Origin: Intestinibacillus massiliensis
Lineage (GTDB): Bacteria; Bacillota; Clostridia; Oscillospirales; Butyricicoccaceae
Reading direction: 5' to 3'
Length of the DNA stretch: 64,000 bases
Assembly (NCBI GenBank): GCA_029267335.1
Contig: JAJUJC010000006.1
Location: forward strand, 62,001-126,000
The notes beneath the pieces were generated by a model. That model had not been told where the DNA came from. It was given only the letters and a program-made list of their open reading frames with translations, and did not search any database. Numbering within the stretch: position 1 is the first letter of the stretch; every line of letters begins with the position of its first letter. This document shows, one piece after another, positions 25,047-33,376 of this stretch. The position numbers and the translations under genes are program-made.

Positions 25047-27275
25047 TTAAATTCCAACAAAACCCATCTTCATGCTTTGTGGAAACTGAAGCCCCTCTTC
25101 CTCGGTGTATCGAAATTCCTCCTGCCTGCACAGCACATACCATCCGCTTTCGCCCGCGAGCTTGCCTTTTCTGCCCGCAAAGCACAGCGGCTCTGTATAG
25201 TCCGCCAGATCTTTTTGGAACGTGGTCACGGTGATCGCAGCAGCCTGTTTCATGAGCGCCGGTGTCAGTCCCTGTACGAGCGCCTGCTCGCGTACGCGCT
25301 CGTACAGCTCTCTTTGCGCCGCAAAGGGCACGATGACGCGCACGCCCTGATTGTCAATCAGTTTATATTCCGCTGCGGTCGCGGTATAGTTACGCTGCTC
25401 GATGGCATCGCTGAGCGCGCGCTTGTCCTCTGCGCTGCGGAAAAGCATTTGATAATACCGCTCAATGTCCTGCGGGTCGTGGATGTCGATCTCGCGCTCC
25501 TGAGACATTATCTTGACGATCAGCGCGGCATTTCCGTACCAGTTGTCAGGATACAGCCCGCCGTCCTCGTCCGGCACAAAGACCGTCACCCACCCCTGTT
25601 GCGGGTTTTTACCGTTGCGGTTGCAGCGTCCCGCCGCCTGAATGATGGCATCGAGCGGCGCAAGTGCGCGATACATGCTGTCAAAATCCAAATCGACGCC
25701 CGCTTCGATGCATTGCGTCGCGACCACCCGACACGGCAGCGAAGCCGCCTGCCGCGCATGGATGCGCGCGATCATCGCGCTGCGGTGCGCCGGACACAGG
25801 TCAGTCGTCAGGAAGAATACCGTATCCGCGGGACAGTGCTGCCGAAGCGCGCGGTATAGCTTAACGGCGTGCCTGCGCAGATTAACGATCGTGCAGGTGC
25901 TATCCTGCTGCGCCATCTCCTGCGCAATATCGGTAAGCGGCGTTTGACGCGCGATGTCCCATTTGACGGCGGTGCGCCGCATCGCGTGAAACATCGCTGC
26001 GTTGTTCGGCAAAATTTCCGTCGGCTGCCACTCCATTTTGGGCAGATAACGAAATGCAGGCTGCGTTGCCGAGGAAAAGACCATCGTGCACTGATACCGT
26101 GTGCACAGCGCCTTGACCGCATGCAGCGTCGCGGCGGTCAGCTCCGCCGGCAGACTTTGCGACTCGTCAAACAGGATGACGCTGTCCGCAAGGTGATGCA
26201 GCTTGCGGCAGTCGGTCGGACGATCCGCAAACAGAGATTCAAAAAAGCGCACCGATGTGGTGATGATACACGGCGCATTCCATCGTGCCGCATGCTCACG
26301 CGCGACGTCGTCCAAATTGCTCTGGCTGTGATCCTCCAGTACCTCAGGCAGGATCTGTCGATAGATCGCCGTGCTCTGCTCCGCAAGCGTGAGAAACGGC
26401 AGTACGATGATAATGCGTTTTTTACCTGTCTCAATGCAATGACGCAGTGCAAAATGCAGCAGCGCGAGCGTTTTTCCCGTACCTGTCGGAGCAGTCAGCG
26501 TGAACAGTCCGCTTTCCCGCTCCCCCATTTCCCCGCACTGTTCAAACAGTCGATCGCGCATGGCATTGAGCTGCCCATCGGCATCCGACTCCCAGCGCAG
26601 CTTATTGCGATATGAAAGCAGCTTCGCAAGCGCGCCCTTGGCATCGAGCGGAGGCAGTTCCTGCGCAGCGAGATACCCCGGATGTTCCCATTCCGCAGAC
26701 GCACTGTAGTCGGCATCCACCAGACAGGAAAACAGCATCCGTGTTGTGAGCATGCTCACAAGCTGCGCCGCCTCAGGATCGTCCGGTTCTTTGCGAAAGC
26801 TCGGAAATTGGAAGTGCGGAAAATCCGATAAAAATGCGCAGCTAGCAGTCGAAAATTCCTCGCCCGACAGCGCACTCTCCTTTCCCTTGTTGCACCGCAC
26901 TGCCGTACACATGCATTCTTTCAGATACGGTTTGAGCTGCGGCATGCCCATCAAACCCGCATGATGTCCGTTGATCGCCTCTATGACCGGAATATTGCGT
27001 GCTAACCCACTCGCTTGCTTTTCGAAGGTACGATAAGTGAGCGCTGCGCCGCAAATTGCATGGTCAATGCCCTGATGTGTTCCCCTGAGCACGCCCTGAA
27101 ACTTTTCACTGTACTTTCCGAAATCGTGTAGCAGTCCGCACAGTTTCGCTTGCTTGTACAGCCCGAGCGGCTCTCCATATGTTGCCGCCAAACTTGACAC
27201 CTGCTCCAAGTGCTCCCGCACAGACTGTTTCCGTCCGTCCGCATTCGCCGACTTCGCCCAATAGTCCGTTCCCAT
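25047..27275 (-). CDS. cas3: CRISPR-associated helicase-nuclease Cas3
   Basis: Degrades target DNA recruited by Cascade. The 742 residues show an N-terminal HD nuclease (His50-Asp51 in GLLHDFGKYSEKF, plus NGHHAG near 103-107) and an SF2 helicase with Walker A TAPTGTGKT at 261-269, a DExH-like FDESQSLP, SSATQPAF (motif III) and QAAGRCNRNG (motif VI). All key residues are intact. Start ATG 27275 follows AGGAG. The upstream flank is a transposase scar, so its promoter may have been altered by insertion; none is obvious. Confidence 0.97.
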   Translation of the reverse strand: MGTDYWAKSANADGRKQSVREHLEQVSSLAATYGEPLGLYKQAKLCGLLHDFGKYSEKFQGVLRGTHQGIDHAICGAALTYRTFEKQASGLARNIPVIEAINGHHAGLMGMPQLKPYLKECMCTAVRCNKGKESALSGEEFSTASCAFLSDFPHFQFPSFRKEPDDPEAAQLVSMLTTRMLFSCLVDADYSASAEWEHPGYLAAQELPPLDAKGALAKLLSYRNKLRWESDADGQLNAMRDRLFEQCGEMGERESGLFTLTAPTGTGKTLALLHFALRHCIETGKKRIIIVLPFLTLAEQSTAIYRQILPEVLEDHSQSNLDDVAREHAARWNAPCIITTSVRFFESLFADRPTDCRKLHHLADSVILFDESQSLPAELTAATLHAVKALCTRYQCTMVFSSATQPAFRYLPKMEWQPTEILPNNAAMFHAMRRTAVKWDIARQTPLTDIAQEMAQQDSTCTIVNLRRHAVKLYRALRQHCPADTVFFLTTDLCPAHRSAMIARIHARQAASLPCRVVATQCIEAGVDLDFDSMYRALAPLDAIIQAAGRCNRNGKNPQQGWVTVFVPDEDGGLYPDNWYGNAALIVKIMSQEREIDIHDPQDIERYYQMLFRSAEDKRALSDAIEQRNYTATAAEYKLIDNQGVRVIVPFAAQRELYERVREQALVQGLTPALMKQAAAITVTTFQKDLADYTEPLCFAGRKGKLAGESGWYVLCRQEEFRYTEEEGLQFPQSMKMGFVGI

Positions 27276-27357
27276 TTCCTTTCTCCTCTCGTTTTGCTCC
27301 CATTTTTTATTTTTCGCCTATGCTTTCGGTATTGATTCCGTTGAATGAAAAGGAGAA

Positions 27358-27549
27358 TCATAATATGCACTGTCCGCCTTGCATTTTCTGCTGCGCTGGC
27401 AGACAATGCAGACATATGACTGTAGTACGGTTTTGGAAAATCCCCAGAGATACATATCTTGGACTTTTTTGAATTTTCTTTCCGATCTTCTTCAAACTCA
27501 ATTTCGCATAGATCCCGGCTTCAATCGCCGTGCTTTCAGATAATGTCAT
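27358..27549 (-). pseudogene. Transposase N-terminal remnant, IS30-like
   Basis: About 60 residues start with a helix-turn-helix of the type found in IS30-family transposases (TLSESTAIEAGIYAKLSLKK then IGKKIQKSPRYVS), followed by a degenerate Cys-containing region (VICLHCLPAQQKMQGGQC) and a stop. The DDE catalytic core is absent. It lies just upstream of cas3 and marks the edge of the mobile-element scar zone. Family assignment rests on the HTH pattern alone. Confidence 0.5.
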
Positions 27550-27725
27550 TCCATAGTTTCCTGCTTTCCGCAGAGTGTGACCGCATCCATATTACCACAT
27601 CCTCCGTTGCAGCGGCGAACATCAGGTGAATCGCCTTTTTTGCCACAAAAATGTGATCTTCACTTTTGCAATCAACGTTCCGTATAATTCTATTATAACA
27701 TAGCACATGTCCTATATTTCGGACT

Positions 27726-28308
27726 TTGTTTAAAATATTGGAAAAAGCCACCAATATCACCAGCGTGGATACTCCGTCTGAAGCTCTCGCCGTTTCCATT
27801 TTCGAAAAAGCAAAGGTAGATTTGTCTTTTATGGCAGAGCTGACAGGGCTATCGGAAGAAGAAATTGCGGTACAGCTTAAAGGGGTGATCTTCCGTGTTC
27901 TCGAGCTATATCACACCGATGCACCGCCCCGTTATGTAACAGCAGACGAATACCTTTCCGGCAATGTCCATGAAAAACTCCGCACCGCCGAGCTTGCCGC
28001 CTATGCTACCTACGGCACAGACAGAGCCAACGCATACAAGATATTCGAAGATACCCTCAATCTGCGAGATGTGCGTATCTATGATACCAAAACCGAGCCG
28101 GACGGTAAGGAAATCCGTGTACTCAATATCAATGCCACACAGCTTGCACAGCAAAAACAGCAGCTTATCAAGGACGCATTTAAGGACTGGATTGTCCGAG
28201 ATGCAGACAGACCGCACACCCTTATGAAGCTCTACAACGAGCGTTTTAACTCCGTAAGACGGTGAGAGTATGACGGCAGCCACATCAATTTTGTTTGTGA
28301 AAAAAAAA
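27726..28308 (+). pseudogene. Fragment of a large integrative-element helicase/methylase
   Basis: The phrase YVTADEYLSGNVHEKLRTAE, and further on MKLYNERFNSVRR-stop-EYDGSHINF, are characteristic of the very large DEAD/SNF2-like helicase encoded by Tn1549-type integrative elements. Only the segment upstream of the helicase motor is present. An in-frame TGA (28264-28266, where CGA is expected) interrupts it, and homology stops at an A9 run near 28300. Both ends are lost. A promoter-like TATAAT lies just upstream but probably serves nothing now. Confidence 0.65.
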
Positions 28309-28712
28309 TCTCTAATATCTTCATTAATGAAAGACATAGAGATTTTTCCTTGTGGGGAGCCCGACACTCCTCCAAAAGCTATTCATTTTAATTTTCCGGT
28401 CTATACAGCTGTTGATATGTTTTGTGGCACAACGCGGGATAAAAGTACGCAGTCTCAACGTTTCTTGAGGCGACATTTCTGATGCTCGCAAGACCTACCG
28501 GCTCCTTGGCGGAGATATATTTTTCTTAAAAACGGAGCATTCAAATCCGCTTTTTTGAAACCAATCTTCGCGCTTAGTAGATTAAGTGGCATCATCTTTG
28601 GTCTAGACATTGTAGTGCTGCTGCCACTTTACCAGTCAGTAAAAATTGTGCGCAATAAAACTTTCAAACTTATAGTGGTTTGGCAGCTTTATTCTGAACA
28701 ATTATTCAACTG
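28309..28712. other. Unassigned scar between two gene fragments
   Basis: About 400 bases without a recognisable gene. An 11-bp inverted repeat (28304-28314 with 28337-28347) with A/T-rich flanks lies at the left edge and could act as a terminator. Otherwise nothing could be assigned. Confidence 0.4.
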
Positions 28713-29200
28713 TCATGATAAAGTCTTTTCCATTGTTAAGCCAGATTTAAAGTGAACCGTTGCAGTTTTTTCATCCTCAATCACAATTCTGTCAATTACC
28801 TTATTCAGTAATTGCTTTGTTCTATCGACTTCTTCAAATTTTCTTTTGTTTTCATTTTTTACCCTAAGGGCTGCCTTTGTTTTGATTAGGTACACTGTCG
28901 CCTCAGCTGGATCAGCTTTTATAATTGTATTAAATAGCTCAATCAATAAATTTATCATTCCTGATTCCGGTATTGTTGCTGACTGTTTACAATGAATAGC
29001 TCCAGTTTTGTTCAGCCCAATTTTTCTTGTGTAGTAGGCTATCTGTGCTTGATAACTGTTTTCCTACTGTGCAAATCTTGTACTTACCCGGCAATATGCA
29101 GCTACATTTAGTATCTTGTTCTCGATCCTAATATGCTTGTCATACTTTGGGTCCGGCGAAGCACTGTAATATCTTTTAATTTTTGCACTTTCATCCTCTC
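28713..29200 (-). pseudogene. Serine recombinase pseudogene with internal deletion
   Basis: The N-terminal catalytic start is readable (IENKILNVAAYCRVSTRFAQ, stop, ENSYQAQIAYYT), close to the recombinase at 47254-48687, but a frameshift near the start and an in-frame TAG break it. The frame then jumps within a few codons to the C-terminal coiled coil and tail (KRKFEEVDRTKQLLNKVIDR, VHFKSGLTMEK). The entire DNA-binding middle, over 300 residues in relatives, is missing. This is a dead copy of an integrative-element recombinase. Confidence 0.75.
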
Positions 29201-29332
29201 CTTTGTTAATGTGATTTCGACTTTTATATTATACAAAATCACACAAAACAAATGAAAAAATGTTCTTGATGCGTCCAACATTTCTCAAGTTAGCTTTTTT
29301 TATTTCCGGAATTCTTCATATTGATTTTTTTA

Positions 29333-29773
29333 TCAGTTCATCTCATGCAGTATACTAAGAATAAAAATCATATGTCTTTTTTCCCAAAAAACCAATTTTG
29401 AAAAAGTCTTTTCAAAATTCTCTTCTATATTGGAATATGAAGCCAGCTTTTCATATAATTCAGCTGAATTTTCTTCAATCTGAAGTGCGAATTTAAAGAA
29501 CTCTTTTTGAGAAGGATTTTTAGATATACCTTCTTTTAAATGTACTTTTTGAGATTCCAAACATTTAACAATTTCTTCATTCAAAACATAATCCAAGAGT
29601 TCTTTTTTTTCTAACAAATCAAGAAGAAACTCTCTATGCTTTAACTCCTCACTAGAAAGTCTCTTCATCACTGGCTTAAATCTTTCGTCTGCTTCAGAGA
29701 CCTCTCTATCATATAGTATAGATGCATTCTCTTCCATTTTAATTAATTCATTAATACAATCCTTCAAAATCAT
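29333..29773 (-). CDS. Ferritin-like / rubrerythrin-type diiron protein
   Basis: A 146-residue four-helix protein with two E-x6-Y...E-x-x-H half-sites: Glu14/15 and Tyr21 with Glu43-x-x-His46, then Glu101/102 and Tyr108 with Glu132-x-x-His135. This spacing is that of a rubrerythrin-like diiron bundle; the rubredoxin domain is absent. Such proteins detoxify peroxide or store iron. It ends the putative exopolysaccharide operon (3 bases after the GT2 stop), which is an unusual place for it. Low GC content matches its neighbours, not the core genome. Confidence 0.7.
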   Translation of the reverse strand: MILKDCINELIKMEENASILYDREVSEADERFKPVMKRLSSEELKHREFLLDLLEKKELLDYVLNEEIVKCLESQKVHLKEGISKNPSQKEFFKFALQIEENSAELYEKLASYSNIEENFEKTFSKLVFWEKRHMIFILSILHEMN

Positions 29774-29776
29774 TAG

Positions 29777-31165
29777 TTAATCCTCCTTTTCATAAAAGGC
29801 ATTCCTCTTTATGGTTCCCCATTTTTTGCTTCCTTTTTTATAATTGATAAATGAGATCACTCGCCAATACACAGTTAGCTGCCTATAAAGGAACTGTTCA
29901 AAAAACGAGTAAATAATAAGTCTTGTTACTTCCCTAATTCCACTATATCGTTTATAAGACATCGCTTCAAATAAGATAGCCGAAAGAGAAAACGTTAAGC
30001 CATACATAAATGCCAACAAAAAAACAAAAACAAAAAATTTAGAAAGCGAAGATGTAATAATAAGAATAATTAACATAATATAACCGATCATCTCAATAAT
30101 CGGTCCCAACATTTCAACCAAAACGAAATATGGTACAGACAACATCCCTACGGTTCCATAGCGAGGATTAAAAATCATTTTTTTATGTAACATGAGCGAG
30201 TCAGTTAGCCCTCTATGCCATCTTATTCTCTGGCTTTTCAGTCCCTTTATTGTATTTGGTGCCTGAGTCCAACAAACAGCATCTGATGCAAAGTCTATCT
30301 TATAAGGGATTTTATTTTTTCGATAATATTCATGCAATCTCAATGTGAGTTCCATATCTTCACCTATCGTTTTGCTGTACCCGCCTACCTTAATAACGGA
30401 AGATTTTTTAAATACACCAAAAGCTCCTGATATGATCAGTAGGGCATTTATTTTCTCCCATCCAATACGGCTAGTTAAAAATGCTCTGAAGTACTCGATA
30501 ATCTGAAATATGACAAATTTCTCTTTCGGCAACTTTGCTTCAATTAATTTACCATTCTTAATTATACACCCATTTGCAATTCTTACAATTCCACCTACCG
30601 CAATGGTATCTTCATTCTTAAGAAACGGTTTAACAATTCTAATTAAAGCACTTTTTTCAAGAATGCAATCTGCATCTATTCCACAAAAAAGTGGATACCG
30701 TGACAGATTAATGCCTGCATTTAAAGCATCCGCCTTTCCACCGTTAAGCTTATCTACAATTACGAGATTCGGAATATTAAAAGATCCGTATACGCCTTTT
30801 ATTTCAGCAGACTGAACCTGCGCATTTATCTCCACATCAATTTTTCTGAGTTGAAAATAATCAATAATTTTTTGCAGCGTATTATCCTTAGAACCATCAT
30901 TAACTACAATTATTTCAAATTCCGGATAATTAAGCTGTAATAACGAAAGAATGTTATCAATAATCGTTTCTTCCTCATTGTATGCTGGAACAATTACTGA
31001 AATAGGCTTTGTATAACTGCCAATAATATTTACCTCGTTTTTAATAACATTTACAAATTCCATCAATTTGCCTGAAGAGATTAAAATCAGAATTATGTAA
31101 AATACACTGATCAACAGAAAATATGAGAATATAATTTTGCTATAAATTGTGATTATGTTCAGCAT
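29777..31165 (-). CDS. Processive glycosyltransferase family 2, membrane-bound
   Basis: A 462-residue polysaccharide synthase of the BcsA/PgaC type. It has two N-terminal TM stretches (about 10-31) and a GT-A domain with PAYNE (60-64), VNDGS (88-92), DAD (164-166), GED (268-270) and the processivity motif Q312-R-I-R-W316. Three or four TM helices follow after residue 335. It should polymerise a UDP-sugar and extrude the chain. No PilZ domain is attached, so any c-di-GMP control would be indirect. It follows a HEAT-repeat protein by 3 bases in an operon that also holds a secreted glycoside hydrolase, so exopolysaccharide export is the likely role. Sugar unknown. Confidence 0.85.
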   Translation of the reverse strand: MLNIITIYSKIIFSYFLLISVFYIILILISSGKLMEFVNVIKNEVNIIGSYTKPISVIVPAYNEEETIIDNILSLLQLNYPEFEIIVVNDGSKDNTLQKIIDYFQLRKIDVEINAQVQSAEIKGVYGSFNIPNLVIVDKLNGGKADALNAGINLSRYPLFCGIDADCILEKSALIRIVKPFLKNEDTIAVGGIVRIANGCIIKNGKLIEAKLPKEKFVIFQIIEYFRAFLTSRIGWEKINALLIISGAFGVFKKSSVIKVGGYSKTIGEDMELTLRLHEYYRKNKIPYKIDFASDAVCWTQAPNTIKGLKSQRIRWHRGLTDSLMLHKKMIFNPRYGTVGMLSVPYFVLVEMLGPIIEMIGYIMLIILIITSSLSKFFVFVFLLAFMYGLTFSLSAILFEAMSYKRYSGIREVTRLIIYSFFEQFLYRQLTVYWRVISFINYKKGSKKWGTIKRNAFYEKED

Positions 31166-31168
31166 TAT

Positions 31169-32254
31169 TCATACCTCGACAGTCTTTACTGTGTTGTAAA
31201 CTTCTTGATTAGCATTTAAGAAATAGTACGCAAGATCTGCTATATTCTTGTCTTCATTAAGGGACAATTCAACCAATGTGAATAACCCTTCTGAACCCAT
31301 GGATACAATGGTTTTGATCGCATTATAGCGAACCCACCATTCCTTATCCCTAGTCATTTTCTGTAAGAGATCTTTTGTGAGACTATAGCTAAAATGGCTC
31401 AGCCCTTTTGCAATCGATACTCGAACTTCCCAACTTTCTTCCATTTCATACAATTTGGATAAAAAGTCAATATATTTATCATTTCTGCTGCTACAAATAG
31501 CTAAAACAGCCGCTACTCGTACCTCTTTGTCATCTTTAAAATATTCTAACAAACTATCGGAATAATCTTGTGTTTTGAGTTGTTCTTTATCTATAAGGTT
31601 TCTCAGGAAAATCACTTTCCCTTCAGAGGAGGTTTGCTTTTTCAAAAGTTTAAAAAATTCATCAAAAGAAACTTTAAACTGACTAATTACTTCAATTTTC
31701 CTATCTATAGCAATATTTGTATTAACAAGCGCCTGAATCGCTTCTTCTTTTTTTCTGTTAGGAAGTTCAATCATCGATAATCCGATAAAACATAGGTATG
31801 ATAAATCAAAGTCGTCCGATAGCGCCGTTTTCATTAGAAAGGAATACGCTCTTCGAGATCTCATAAATGCAAGTTTTCTAAGATATTTAATATCCATCTT
31901 TTGTTGAAGTTTTTGTATCATTGCATTATCTAATTCTAGCTCAATAAATTTCTCACTAATATCTACTTCATTCTTTTCTGAATACTCAATCATGATGTCA
32001 ATAGCTACTTGCTTTCGAAAATTGTCTTTTATAGCTTTCTTTACTTCCTCAATTCTATCCCCTGTTTGGATATACTGAATAATTTGATCAGAGATTGCCA
32101 CTTTTTGAGCTTTATATTTTTTGTCCATTCTTTTACTTTTAAATAGAATAAAGTAAATTAAAAGTATCATAACAATGTCAATAATAATCAGCAGATAAAT
32201 ATTCATCATTATAAATGACTTAAGATTACTTGAAAACATTTTTCCCTCACTCAA
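31169..32254 (-). CDS. Membrane-anchored HEAT-repeat protein
   Basis: A 361-residue protein with one N-terminal TM helix (about 12-38), a basic stop-transfer segment (KSKRMDKKYKAQK) and then a cytoplasmic all-helical region. The second half shows HEAT-like repeats (DKEVRVAAVLAICSSRN, ESWEVRVSIAKGLSHFSY, EWWVRYNAIKTIVSMG). HEAT scaffolds bring proteins together at the membrane; next to a GT2 synthase it may act as its co-factor or regulatory subunit. Its start overlaps the upstream gene by 4 bases. Confidence 0.7.
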   Translation of the reverse strand: MSEGKMFSSNLKSFIMMNIYLLIIIDIVMILLIYFILFKSKRMDKKYKAQKVAISDQIIQYIQTGDRIEEVKKAIKDNFRKQVAIDIMIEYSEKNEVDISEKFIELELDNAMIQKLQQKMDIKYLRKLAFMRSRRAYSFLMKTALSDDFDLSYLCFIGLSMIELPNRKKEEAIQALVNTNIAIDRKIEVISQFKVSFDEFFKLLKKQTSSEGKVIFLRNLIDKEQLKTQDYSDSLLEYFKDDKEVRVAAVLAICSSRNDKYIDFLSKLYEMEESWEVRVSIAKGLSHFSYSLTKDLLQKMTRDKEWWVRYNAIKTIVSMGSEGLFTLVELSLNEDKNIADLAYYFLNANQEVYNTVKTVEV

Positions 32255-33366
32255 TTTATTTGTTCAATAATTGTTTTAATCAAAGGATAATATACATTCC
32301 AGTAAAAATAATTTTGATTTGTGTCTTCATCAAATGTAGTGATTTTATTTAAAAATCTTATACCATATGCTTGATAAATCTTCGGTGTCATGTTGTTGTC
32401 TGCAAAGTCTCCACAGAAATAGTAGCTTGTATATCCACTCTTTTTCAAAAGAACTGCTGGGAATTCGCTAGGCAGATTAAATTCTTCCATCACTTTTTTG
32501 CCTTTTTCCGTGAGGTCTATCTTGTAATTTGCCAATATTTCTGTATCCTTTTCGGGTTTACATACTTCAAACCAGTAATAATATTTTACATTATTCTTCA
32601 CAGTAAACTGTTTCACGGCTTTTGGAGTAAATTTTATCGTATTTAAGCCCTTCCCAAGCTCCGTCCCTTCTCTCAAAACAACTATTTTATCTCCCAATCC
32701 TACAAATACAATACCCGGTCCTTCAAATCCCCATTTAACTCCATATTGCATAGCGTAATTTGTTTTTATCCATTTAGGTATTTCTTCATTATTATCTGAA
32801 AGATCGGAAAAATACCGACCAATCCAGCCGCTCCATGTCAGACCAAAGATATCCTCCATCTGGTTTCGTTCCTGATCTTCCGTTGGAGATGCTAAAGTGT
32901 TAAATTCTGCTATAATGACATTCTCGTTTAGCAGCTTTTTTATAACTTCAACTTCGCTCTCACTTGCTCCTCCATAAATCAATTCTGACCGGTTGCCATA
33001 AATATTTTTCTTATAGAATTCTTCGTTATATACACCATAAGTGTCCGTAATATAAATCATGTCAGCCGTTTTCAAATTGTACGGAAGCTCTTTCGTTTTA
33101 TACTTCTGATCTTCCATCGGAATAAAACCATAATAATCTTTGCTATATGCAAAGGCACTATTTTGATTTTTAATCTTGAGATTATTGAGTATCCACATGA
33201 ATCCCTTGTGTTCCCGGTAAGTCATATCGGGAACTGTCTTATCCATAATGATTACATCCAAATTTTTTGCTGGTTGGATCTGCCATAGAATAAATGGAAG
33301 TGCAACTATTGTCACAATTAAAATGATAAATATACTTATAATCCTTTTTTTCGTTTTCTTTTCCAT
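32251..33366 (-). CDS. Membrane-anchored extracytoplasmic protein of unknown function
   Basis: A 371-residue protein with an N-terminal signal-anchor (about 8-30) and a mixed alpha/beta outer domain. The middle (YIYDTYG-like ITDTYGVYNEEF, IIAEFNTLASPTEDQERN, FGLTWSGWIGRYFSDL) resembles proteins found beside GT2 synthases in Firmicutes, but I cannot name a family. It lacks cysteines in pairs and obvious catalytic motifs. Gene order (hydrolase, this, HEAT, GT2) suggests a secretion or anchoring factor for the polymer. Confidence 0.55.
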   Translation of the reverse strand: MEKKTKKRIISIFIILIVTIVALPFILWQIQPAKNLDVIIMDKTVPDMTYREHKGFMWILNNLKIKNQNSAFAYSKDYYGFIPMEDQKYKTKELPYNLKTADMIYITDTYGVYNEEFYKKNIYGNRSELIYGGASESEVEVIKKLLNENVIIAEFNTLASPTEDQERNQMEDIFGLTWSGWIGRYFSDLSDNNEEIPKWIKTNYAMQYGVKWGFEGPGIVFVGLGDKIVVLREGTELGKGLNTIKFTPKAVKQFTVKNNVKYYYWFEVCKPEKDTEILANYKIDLTEKGKKVMEEFNLPSEFPAVLLKKSGYTSYYFCGDFADNNMTPKIYQAYGIRFLNKITTFDEDTNQNYFYWNVYYPLIKTIIEQIN

Positions 33367-33376
33367 TCAAGTATCC

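Noticed and set aside
27365-27472. A Cys-rich 35-codon + strand frame (MHCPPCIFCCAGRQC) with AAGGAG upstream
   Set aside because: It is the reverse complement of the transposase remnant's Cys region, which explains the cysteines. Possible but not supported.
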